The translations under genes and the position numbers were made by a program. DNA of 64,000 nt from Eutrophocola sp965661105 (GTDB taxonomy: Bacteria > Pseudomonadota > Gammaproteobacteria > Pseudomonadales > Pseudohongiellaceae). The stretch spans positions 9,187-73,186 of the forward strand of contig CBFICR010000007.1 in NCBI GenBank assembly GCA_965661105.1, read 5' to 3'. Numbering within the stretch: the stretch's first letter is position 1; each line of letters begins with the position of its first letter. Below, in pieces: positions 1 to 6,920 of the stretch. The notes beneath the pieces are model-generated. The model did not search any database, had not been told where the DNA came from, and worked only from the letters and a program-made list of their open reading frames with translations.

Positions 1-2127
1 CTCCTGCTGGGTGCTATTCTCAGCGCCACCGACCCGGTTGCCGTTATCGCACTATTCAAACGCCTGGGAGCACCAAAACGTCTGACTATTCTGGTTGAAG
101 GGGAAAGCCTGTTTAATGATGCAACCGCAATAGTTCTGGCAACAATATTAATTACCACTCTGGGGACGCAGGGCGGCTCAGAAAATATAACCCTGATCGA
201 AGCTACCTTTGAGTTTCTCCTGGTTTTTCTGGGAGGCATGCTGGTCGGATGGATACTGGGGATGCTGACATCTTTCGTTGTTGGCATGATAAGAACTGAT
301 GTTTATATCGAAACAACGCTGACAACAGTTCTCGCCTATGCCTCTTTCATCCTTGCCGAACAGATATTCCATGTCAGTGGTGTAGTGGCCGTTGTCATGG
401 CCGGCCTGACACTAGGCAACTGGGGCAAGATAAAAATTTCTCCCTATGTACGCCAGTACATTAATCACTTCTGGGAATACATGGCTTACGTTGCTACCGC
501 CCTCATTTTCTTAATGGTAGGCATGCGCGTAAACCTTGCTGAACTATGGGTGTCTGCAGACATACTGGCCTGGGTGATACTGGGCATGTTGCTGTCACGG
601 GCAATAGTTATCTACGGCATGATTCCAGTCAGCAACCGCATACCCTTAAGCGCCACCACTGGCAGGGATTACCAGCATGTCATGTTCTGGGGAGGACTAC
701 GCGGGGCTATTGCATTGGCTATCGTTCTTAGTTTGCCTGACTTCCCCCTGCATGACGTTTTTATTGCCCTGGTGATGGGCGCAGTATTGTTTACGCTGCT
801 GGTGCAAGGGCTAAGTATAGAGTGGCTGGTGGGAAAACTTGGCCTGAACAAACCGCCACTTTCGGATCGCATAGCAAGGGCAGAGGGCACAGTAAACTCA
901 CTTCAGCTGGCGCTTTCGCGACTTCCTGAAATCCAGCATGGCGGTTTGTTTTCAGGCTCCATTGCCCACAGACTTCAGCACTATTGTCAAAGCGCCCTGC
1001 AGGAACAACAGACAGTGCTACAGCAAATGCGCAGTGACGAGATGGACGCAAAGCAGGAAGTTATCCTGCTCTATCTTCGTTCCTATGCCAATGAGCAGGC
1101 CCAATACAACGACCTCTACAATAAGGGGCACTTAAGTGAGGCTGCGCTGCGTAGTCTGCTCAGCGTTTTGGCATCACAGATTGATTCGCTTCGTTACCAT
1201 GGTGAGTACCGAAGCATTTTTCATAACTCTTTACCGATCCGGCGCCTGCAGATAATGTTGCATAACTTGCTGGATAAATACCTCAATAAAACAACTTTCC
1301 TGGAAAACCTGCGTCTCGAATTTATCGTCATTAACTATGAAGAAGCGTGGGGACATTTTCATGCCTGCAATGCTGTACTGGAAGATCTTGAAAAACTGCA
1401 AACCCAAACCGGCATCAAGTCGTCGGTAATGGATAAAGTTTCTCATCAGTATCAAACCTGGAAGATTCATGCCGAGGAAGCCCTTATTACCATGGCCGAA
1501 CAATATCCTGAATTTGTCTCGGCCATGCAGGAACGTCTGGGTATGCGCCTGATCCTCCTTGCCCAGGCCCAGGCTATCCACGATGAAGTCAGTCAGGGCA
1601 CCATTCCGCAAATCATGGGCGAGCAAATGGAAGATGAGCTTTACCAGCGACTGTGGGCGCTGCGGGGGCAGGAAATTACGCGTCTGGGTGTTGAGCCTCA
1701 TGAGTTACTGCGCAAAGTACCGTTCTTCAGGGAAACCTCTGAAAATGATTTCCTGCTGCTGAGTAAGAAAATGCAGCGCATTAGTGTTTCTGCCCGGGAA
1801 GTCGTTATTCAACAGGGCGACAAAGGTGACAGGCTCTATCTTATTGCCCGTGGTGTGGTGAGAATATCCAGAGAAAAAGACGGCAAAAGTTCAAAGTTAA
1901 CCTCATTATTTGCCGGAGATTTTTTTGGTGAAATGGCCCTGCTGCATGATGAGACTCGCAGCGCTACCGTAACCAGCGTCACGCCCTGTACTTTCTATGT
2001 GCTTGATCGCAAGGATGTAGAGGAAGTCATGGCGCAGCAACCTTCCATCCGCCTTGCTCTGCAGCGGGCCGATCAACGCAGACGAGAAGAACAGGCCATG
2101 GCAGAAGAACAGACAGACCCTGAATAG
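1..2127 (+). CDS. Na+/H+ antiporter (CPA1/NhaP type) with C-terminal cNMP-binding domain, 5'-truncated
   Basis: The reading frame is open from base 1, so the gene begins upstream; 708 residues are visible. The first codons give SATDPVAV and EGESLFNDATAIV, the hallmark ion-binding region of CPA1 sodium/proton antiporters, followed by hydrophobic helices to about visible residue 280. A long hydrophilic helical stretch follows, then a cyclic-nucleotide-binding domain at about residues 576-670 with the phosphate-cassette pattern FGEMALLHDETRSATV, where the conserved Arg is kept. Known for the family: inner-membrane exchange of Na+ for H+ in pH and salt homeostasis. Inferred: cAMP or a similar nucleotide gates activity. 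The next gene is 64 bp downstream on the same strand but is unrelated in function. The product class is well supported; the ligand is not. Confidence 0.9.
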   Translation, partial: LLLGAILSATDPVAVIALFKRLGAPKRLTILVEGESLFNDATAIVLATILITTLGTQGGSENITLIEATFEFLLVFLGGMLVGWILGMLTSFVVGMIRTDVYIETTLTTVLAYASFILAEQIFHVSGVVAVVMAGLTLGNWGKIKISPYVRQYINHFWEYMAYVATALIFLMVGMRVNLAELWVSADILAWVILGMLLSRAIVIYGMIPVSNRIPLSATTGRDYQHVMFWGGLRGAIALAIVLSLPDFPLHDVFIALVMGAVLFTLLVQGLSIEWLVGKLGLNKPPLSDRIARAEGTVNSLQLALSRLPEIQHGGLFSGSIAHRLQHYCQSALQEQQTVLQQMRSDEMDAKQEVILLYLRSYANEQAQYNDLYNKGHLSEAALRSLLSVLASQIDSLRYHGEYRSIFHNSLPIRRLQIMLHNLLDKYLNKTTFLENLRLEFIVINYEEAWGHFHACNAVLEDLEKLQTQTGIKSSVMDKVSHQYQTWKIHAEEALITMAEQYPEFVSAMQERLGMRLILLAQAQAIHDEVSQGTIPQIMGEQMEDELYQRLWALRGQEITRLGVEPHELLRKVPFFRETSENDFLLLSKKMQRISVSAREVVIQQGDKGDRLYLIARGVVRISREKDGKSSKLTSLFAGDFFGEMALLHDETRSATVTSVTPCTFYVLDRKDVEEVMAQQPSIRLALQRADQRRREEQAMAEEQTDPE

Positions 2128-2191
2128 TCATCACTGCATTTGTGTGCTGTTCGGTGTTCTGTACAATTACCTGAATATTCAGGAATGCATC

Positions 2192-3535
2192 ATGAAAACA
2201 GTCCCTCAAATTTCAGCTGAACAAGCTGCCACTCTGATAAACAATGGCGACACGCTGCTTGTTGGCGGTTTCGGCATGACCGGCAACCCGGTCCATCTGC
2301 TCCATGCTCTGGCAGAAACCAGTGTTCAGAACCTCACCTATGTCGGTAACAACGTTGGCGAACCCGGGCTGGGTGGTGGACGCCTGTTACGCAATGGTCA
2401 GCTTAAAAAAGCCATCGGTTCCTTTTTTACCAGCAACCCGGAAGCCGTAGCTGCGGTTCAGGATGGCCGAATTGAAGTGGAATTATTACCCCAGGGCACA
2501 CTGGGGGAAGCTATTCGGGCCGGGGGCGCCGGGTTAGGCGGTTTCTTCACCCCAACTTCTGCAGGAACGCCTCTGGCACAGGGCCGCGAAACGCGCACTA
2601 TTGAGGGTAAAGAAATGGTCTTTGTGGCACCCATTAAAGGCGATGTCAGTCTGATTCGTGCCTGGAAAGCTGACACCGCAGGTAACCTCCAGTACCGAAT
2701 GACGGAAAACAATTTCAACCAGGCCGCAGCTACTGCATCGAAACTGGTGATCGTGGAAGCAGAGGAAATCGTACCCGTCGGCAGCCTTGATCCAAACACC
2801 ATTCATACACCCGGCTGTTTCGTGGATTACCTGGTTCAGGCTCATACCAGCATCGAAGATCTTGGTTCGTCTGCCTCAGTGTCTGGCAGCCAGAAAAAAG
2901 TGGATGACTCCCGTATGGCCATGGCGCAAGCGGTACTGGAGGAACTAAATGCCGGTGAAATAGTGAATCTGGGTATTGGTATCCCTACCCTGGTGGCAGA
3001 CCTGATTAGTAGCGATGACGGTATCATCATGCATACAGAAAATGGCATGCTGGGGGTAGGTCCGCAGCCCGACAGTGGCGGCGCCATGGACTACCCGGTC
3101 AATGCCGGCAAGATTCCTGTCACTGCCCTGCCTGGATCTTCCTACTTTGACAGTGCGGCGTCCTTTGCCATGATACGCGGAGGCCATGTGGATGTGGCTG
3201 TTATGGGCGGACTGGAAGTGGATGAAAGCGGCAACCTGGCTAACTGGGCGGTACCGGGCAAACCCTTACTGGGGGTCGGTGGCGCCATGGATCTTGCCTC
3301 CGGGGCAAAACGTCTTATAGTGACCATGACCCATTGTGATCGGGACGGTAACAGCAAGGTGAAAAAGCGTTGCACATTACCTCTTACCGCTAAAAATGTT
3401 GTTGATGTCCTGATTACTGACCAGGCGGTTTTTCATTTTACTGATAAGGGCATGGTACTCAAGCGAACCATCGGAAACTATTCGATTGAACAGATTCAGA
3501 CTAGTACAGAAGCCGATTTTATAATTGAAGGCTGA
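2192..3535 (+). CDS. 3-oxoacid/3-oxoadipate CoA-transferase, fused A and B subunits
   Basis: A 447-residue protein carrying both halves of a family I CoA-transferase. The A half has GGFGMTGNP (residues 25-33), the CoA-binding glycine motif. The B half has NLGIGIPTLVAD and HTENGMLGVGP, whose Glu283 aligns with the catalytic glutamate that forms the glutamyl-CoA intermediate. In many bacteria the halves are separate genes (PcaI/PcaJ, AtoD/AtoA or ScoA/ScoB); here they are one chain, as in mitochondrial SCOT. The ATG at 2192 has AGGAA six bases upstream; an earlier in-frame ATG at 2054 lies inside the antiporter gene and is rejected. Linked genes at 3553 and 3901 form an operon ending in a PcaF-like thiolase, which favours 3-oxoadipate over acetoacetate as substrate. 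That choice is inference. Confidence 0.88.
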   Translation: MKTVPQISAEQAATLINNGDTLLVGGFGMTGNPVHLLHALAETSVQNLTYVGNNVGEPGLGGGRLLRNGQLKKAIGSFFTSNPEAVAAVQDGRIEVELLPQGTLGEAIRAGGAGLGGFFTPTSAGTPLAQGRETRTIEGKEMVFVAPIKGDVSLIRAWKADTAGNLQYRMTENNFNQAAATASKLVIVEAEEIVPVGSLDPNTIHTPGCFVDYLVQAHTSIEDLGSSASVSGSQKKVDDSRMAMAQAVLEELNAGEIVNLGIGIPTLVADLISSDDGIIMHTENGMLGVGPQPDSGGAMDYPVNAGKIPVTALPGSSYFDSAASFAMIRGGHVDVAVMGGLEVDESGNLANWAVPGKPLLGVGGAMDLASGAKRLIVTMTHCDRDGNSKVKKRCTLPLTAKNVVDVLITDQAVFHFTDKGMVLKRTIGNYSIEQIQTSTEADFIIEG

Positions 3536-3552
3536 GGAATCTTTTACTGTTT

Positions 3553-3897
3553 ATGAAAACCTATAAGGGCAGCTGCCATTGTGGTGATGTGCAATTTGAG
3601 TTTGAGTCCGGAGAAATTACCGAAGGTCTTCGTTGCAATTGTTCTATTTGTAAACGGCTTGCCTGCGTACATTCCATGAAGGTTGACCAGGAAAATCTTC
3701 GCCTGACCAAAGGCGAGGATGCTATCCACACCTATACCTGGGGAGATTTCGGCATCCCTTTCACCTACTGTCAAAACTGTGGTGTCTATGTCTATTACAA
3801 CACGCCCTATCAATGCCGTATCAACCTGGGTTGTGTTGACGAGATAGATACTTTCTCGCTCACCATGCATTTCTTTGATGGCAAACATGAGTTGTAA
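3553..3897 (+). CDS. GFA/CENP-V family zinc-binding protein
   Basis: A small 114-residue protein with the cysteine pattern of the GFA (glutathione-dependent formaldehyde-activating) fold: C8-x-C10, C28-x-C30-xx-C33 and C73-xx-C76, which bind structural and catalytic zinc in family members. It sits 17 bp after the CoA-transferase and 3 bp before the thiolase, so it is almost certainly co-transcribed. Its role there is unknown. Many GFA-fold proteins do not act on formaldehyde, so the family name should not be read as an enzyme assignment. A cytosolic location is expected, since there is no signal peptide. Family membership is clear; function is open. Confidence 0.82.
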   Translation: MKTYKGSCHCGDVQFEFESGEITEGLRCNCSICKRLACVHSMKVDQENLRLTKGEDAIHTYTWGDFGIPFTYCQNCGVYVYYNTPYQCRINLGCVDEIDTFSLTMHFFDGKHEL

Positions 3898-3900
3898 GCA

Positions 3901-5109
3901 ATGACCAACGCCTATATTTGTGACTATATTCGTACTCCCTTCGGCCGCTATGGTGGCGCGCTCTCCGCCGTGCGCACTGATGATCTTGCTGCCGAACCCA
4001 TCAAGGCCCTGATGGCCCGACACAAGAAGCTGGACTGGTCTGCGCTGGATGATGTGATTCTCGGCAACACCAATCAGGCCGGTGAAGACAATCGCAACGT
4101 GGCACGAATGGCGCTGTTACTGGCCGGTCTTCCACAGGAAGTGCCAGGAATCACTGTTAATCGACTGTGCGCATCCAGTATGGAGGCAATCATCATGGCG
4201 GCACGCCAGATCAAGGCAGGCGAAGGCGACCTGTTTATTGCTGGCGGTGTGGAGAGCATGTCTCGTGCACCACTGGTGATGCCAAAAGCTGACCGGGCCT
4301 TCAGCCAGAGAGCAGAAATATATGAGACATCCCTGGGCTGGCGCTTCGTTAATCCAAAAATGGAACAACTTTACGGCACCGACTCCATGGGCGAAACAGC
4401 GGAAAATGTCGCGCAGGAATTCAGCATCAGCCGTGAAGATCAGGATGCTTTTGCCCTGCGTTCACAACAACGTACCGCTGCCGCTATCGCCAGTGGTCGC
4501 CTGGCAAAAGAAATATGCCCTGTCTCCATTGCACAACGTAAAGGCGATGCTGTTATTGTTGATACTGATGAACACCCGCGCCCACAATCAACCCTTGAGG
4601 CCCTGGAAAAACTGGGTACACCTTTTCGCGCAGGCGGCACAGTGACAGCAGGTAACTGCTCCGGAATCAACGATGGCGCCGCCGCACTCATCATAGCCTC
4701 GGAAACCGCCGTGGAAAAATACGGACTGACGCCGCTGGTAAAAATACTGGGCGGAGCAAGTATTGGGCTCGCCCCCAGAATCATGGGATTTGGTCCGGCA
4801 CCAGCCACCCAAAAACTTCTCGGAAGATTACAGCTGTCTGTTCAGGACTTCGATGTCTTTGAATTTAATGAAGCGTTTGCCTGTCAGGTACTGGCCTCAG
4901 CAAGAGCACTGGGACTTCCCGATGATGCGGACTTTATCAACCCCAATGGTGGCGCCATTGCCCTGGGGCATCCGCTGGGGGCTTCCGGTGCGCGCATAAG
5001 CGGAACACTGGCTCTACAGATGTATGAGAGCGGGGTAAACAGAGGGATAGCTGCTATGTGTGTTGGGGTAGGCCAGGGAGTCGCTATAGGACTTGAAAAA
5101 GTTTCCTGA
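3901..5109 (+). CDS. pcaF: Thiolase, 3-oxoadipyl-CoA thiolase-like (PcaF-like)
   Basis: A 402-residue thiolase. Cys90 in NRLCASSMEAI is the acyl-accepting nucleophile, His357 lies in ALGHPLGASGAR and Cys387 in MCVGVGQG; together they form the standard catalytic set. Phrases such as NQAGEDNRNVARMALLLAGL, GWRFVNPKMEQLYGTDSM and PRIMGFGPAPA match my memory of 3-oxoadipyl-CoA thiolases better than acetoacetyl-CoA thiolases. Expected reaction: 3-oxoadipyl-CoA + CoA giving succinyl-CoA + acetyl-CoA. With the CoA-transferase upstream it would complete the last two steps of the beta-ketoadipate pathway, although no ring-cleavage genes are in the window. Oddity: the residue after CAS is Ser where many thiolases have Gly. 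An acetyl-CoA acetyltransferase is the alternative. Confidence 0.85.
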   Translation: MTNAYICDYIRTPFGRYGGALSAVRTDDLAAEPIKALMARHKKLDWSALDDVILGNTNQAGEDNRNVARMALLLAGLPQEVPGITVNRLCASSMEAIIMAARQIKAGEGDLFIAGGVESMSRAPLVMPKADRAFSQRAEIYETSLGWRFVNPKMEQLYGTDSMGETAENVAQEFSISREDQDAFALRSQQRTAAAIASGRLAKEICPVSIAQRKGDAVIVDTDEHPRPQSTLEALEKLGTPFRAGGTVTAGNCSGINDGAAALIIASETAVEKYGLTPLVKILGGASIGLAPRIMGFGPAPATQKLLGRLQLSVQDFDVFEFNEAFACQVLASARALGLPDDADFINPNGGAIALGHPLGASGARISGTLALQMYESGVNRGIAAMCVGVGQGVAIGLEKVS

Positions 5110-5135
5110 CCATTAAATCTTGACAGGCAAAGCTC

Positions 5136-6473
5136 TTACTCGTCGTTAACCTTGCGATACAGGGAACGTACGCTAATACCGAGAATGCTCGCCACTTTTT
5201 CCTTATCACCATGATGGCGCTGCATCAGGCTGGAAATATAATTGCGTTCCAGTGTTTTCAGATCGATGTCTTCATCTGGCGCTACCATGCCTTTATCGTG
5301 TGCCAGCGTTAAATTTTCAGAGGGACGGTCAAAAAAACAGTCACTGATGGTATCCGCCTCAATTTTATCGGTATCGCTTAATACGATTGCCCGGCTCAGG
5401 ATGTTACGCAACTCCCGAATATTGCCTTTGAATCGATGCCGCTTGAGCGCATCTTCCGCCTCTGGCGACAGACTGAATTTCTTCCCTCCTGCCACTCTTT
5501 TTAACAATGCCCTGGCTAATAACGGAATGTCATCTATGCGCTCACCCAGTGAGGGCAGGTGAATGGGAAAAACGTTGATACGATAAAACAAGTCATCACG
5601 GAACTGTGAGTCATCCACCATCTGACTCAGATTTCTGTGGGTCGCACAGATTAACCTGAAATCCGATCGCTTTACTTCCGCACTGCCTACCTGACGAAAG
5701 GTACCGGTTTCCAGCAAGCGCAATAATTTCACCTGGGTTTGCAGGGGAACATCGCCAATTTCATCCAGAAACAGGGTGCCGCCATCGGCCAGTTCAGCCA
5801 GACCTTTCTTGTTGGACGTTGCCCCGGTGAAGGCGCCTTTAACATGTCCGAATAATTCACTTTCAAACAGTGAATCGGTTAGCCCGGTACATTCCAGCGT
5901 CACCAGTGGCTTATTCTTGCGTCCGCTGGCCTCATGGATGGCCCGCGCAGCCAGTTCCTTGCCGGTCCCTGATTCGCCCAATAGCAGCACCGCAATATCG
6001 GCTTTACCCACCCGGGTAACGTTTTCCAGCATTTTATTAAAAGCAGGGCTCTCACCCACCAGTTCCTTCTCATTGATACTGCCACTGGCCAGAGGTACGG
6101 GGTGCAGTAGTTCAACAAAATAAATCAGCTCGCCTTCGCTGTTGTGGATGGGCAGCATTTCCACATCCACATGCTCCTTGCCGCGGGGAGTTTGATGTAT
6201 ATGCAGAACACGCTCTTTGTGGCCCGACTTTCGCGCTGCCCCCAGGGGACAATCCTCGCCGGCCTGATCGCAGGGCACACTGTAACCATGGGACACCTGG
6301 AAACAGCGATTGGTCCGGGAAAAATCAATTTCGCCAAAGTTTTCCTGATAGCGTGTATTGGTAGCGAGAATCTCATAGTCCGCTGACACCAGGATTGCCG
6401 GGCAGTCATAGCCGTCCAGCATGGCGGCCATGGGAGAGCTAAGCATCGGGTGGTCTGAAGTGATTAACTGCAT
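5136..6473 (-). CDS. Sigma-54-dependent transcriptional activator with Cys-containing PAS domain
   Basis: A 445-residue bacterial enhancer-binding protein. The N-terminal PAS-like sensor (about 20-125) contains C57, C68 and C75 in the spacing CFQVSHGYSVPC...CPL, a pattern that could bind metal, haem or respond to redox. The AAA+ domain has Walker A GESGTGKE (166-173), the sigma-54 contact loop GAFTGA (213-218) and Walker B LFLDEIG (234-240). A Fis-type helix-turn-helix ends the protein (KVASILGISVRSLYRKV). There is no receiver domain, so it likely senses a ligand directly. It is convergent with the thiolase (26-bp gap) and divergent from a short gene with a near-perfect sigma-54 promoter, its most likely target. 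Regulation of the thiolase operon, as AtoC does in E. coli, is possible, but no -24/-12 site was noticed there. Confidence 0.92.
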   Translation of the reverse strand: MQLITSDHPMLSSPMAAMLDGYDCPAILVSADYEILATNTRYQENFGEIDFSRTNRCFQVSHGYSVPCDQAGEDCPLGAARKSGHKERVLHIHQTPRGKEHVDVEMLPIHNSEGELIYFVELLHPVPLASGSINEKELVGESPAFNKMLENVTRVGKADIAVLLLGESGTGKELAARAIHEASGRKNKPLVTLECTGLTDSLFESELFGHVKGAFTGATSNKKGLAELADGGTLFLDEIGDVPLQTQVKLLRLLETGTFRQVGSAEVKRSDFRLICATHRNLSQMVDDSQFRDDLFYRINVFPIHLPSLGERIDDIPLLARALLKRVAGGKKFSLSPEAEDALKRHRFKGNIRELRNILSRAIVLSDTDKIEADTISDCFFDRPSENLTLAHDKGMVAPDEDIDLKTLERNYISSLMQRHHGDKEKVASILGISVRSLYRKVNDE

Positions 6474-6494
6474 TGCTCTGCCATCTCCGCCATC

Positions 6495-6541
6495 TTTGTC
6501 ATAATTTTTGCCATATTTGACAAATATCCCTTCATTGTCAA
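6495..6541. promoter_or_regulatory. Candidate activator binding sites (TTGACAA/TTGTCAA repeats)
   Basis: TTGACAA at 6517-6523 and TTGTCAA at 6535-6541 form a perfect inverted repeat with an 11-bp spacer. A further TTTGTCA at 6495-6501 is an inverted partner of TGACAAA at 6518-6524. The cluster lies roughly 80-125 bp upstream of the -24 element at 6622, the usual distance for enhancer sites of sigma-54 activators. It also sits just in front of the activator gene's own start, so it could mediate autoregulation. The assignment is inference from sequence and spacing. Confidence 0.5.
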
Positions 6542-6619
6542 GTGTTTGAGAACAGTTTTATTTCACCAATTAACAATTTTATCTTTGTATTTCAGAAGGT
6601 TAGTATTCTTCCCATGTTG

Positions 6620-6636
6620 TTGGCACGGTCCCTGCA
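6620..6636 (+). promoter_or_regulatory. Sigma-54 (-24/-12) promoter
   Basis: The sequence TTGGCACGGTCCCTGCA fits the sigma-54 consensus YTGGCACGrNNNTTGCW very closely. The invariant GG is at 6622-6623 and the GC at 6634-6635, with exactly ten bases between them. Transcription would start near 6647, about 60 bp before the ATG at 6706. The adjacent divergent gene encodes a sigma-54 activator. Confidence 0.85.
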
Positions 6637-6705
6637 ATCTACTTAACAAGAATAAATGAACGAACCCAACCAACAATATCCAAATTGAAGTTTAAGGAGT
6701 ACGAG

Positions 6706-6807
6706 ATGATGAAAGTAAAGAATATGTTTCTACTGATGATGTTGCCACCACTGTTGACTGCAGCCGCATTAGCCTGGGTTATGGTTTTTCCCAACCCAAT
6801 GATGTAA
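6706..6807 (+). CDS. 33-residue Met-rich membrane peptide under sigma-54 control
   Basis: This short ORF is framed like a real gene. It has a sigma-54 promoter at 6620-6636, a strong ribosome site AAGGAG at 6694-6699 seven bases before the ATG, and a T-tailed 11-bp hairpin terminator at 6855-6906. The peptide starts MMKVKNMFLLMM, continues with a hydrophobic segment long enough for one membrane helix (about residues 7-28) and ends in FPNPMM. Nine of 33 residues are Met. It could equally start at the second ATG (6709). I recognise no family. Possibilities include a small subunit or regulator of a membrane complex, a metal-related peptide because of its Met content, or a translated leader. It is the only gene between the promoter and the terminator, so it is the probable dedicated target of the adjacent activator. 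Confidence 0.68.
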   Translation: MMKVKNMFLLMMLPPLLTAAALAWVMVFPNPMM

Positions 6808-6854
6808 GCGAATCTAAAGCGACAAGCTTTAGTCATGCACGGTAATTTTTGTGC

Positions 6855-6906
6855 AAGGGGCAGGAGCCCTTCAACATCCCCTCCCTTTCCTGCCCCTTAT
6901 TTTTTT
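6855..6906 (+). terminator. Rho-independent terminator of the small sigma-54 gene
   Basis: AAGGGGCAGGA (6855-6865) pairs perfectly with TCCTGCCCCTT (6888-6898) over 11 bp, followed by ATTTTTTT. The run of T lies on the plus-strand side, so it ends the transcript of the 33-residue peptide. On the minus strand no T-run follows, so it is a poor terminator for the ankyrin gene. Confidence 0.88.
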
Positions 6907-6920
6907 CCTGCCAGTTATCT

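Noticed and set aside
1231..1701. 156-residue open frame on the minus strand inside the antiporter gene
   Set aside because: Antisense shadow of a conserved coding region; no ribosome site or domain.
3544..4023. 159-residue minus-strand open frame across the GFA and thiolase starts
   Set aside because: It overlaps two well-supported genes on the other strand and has no domain or ribosome site.
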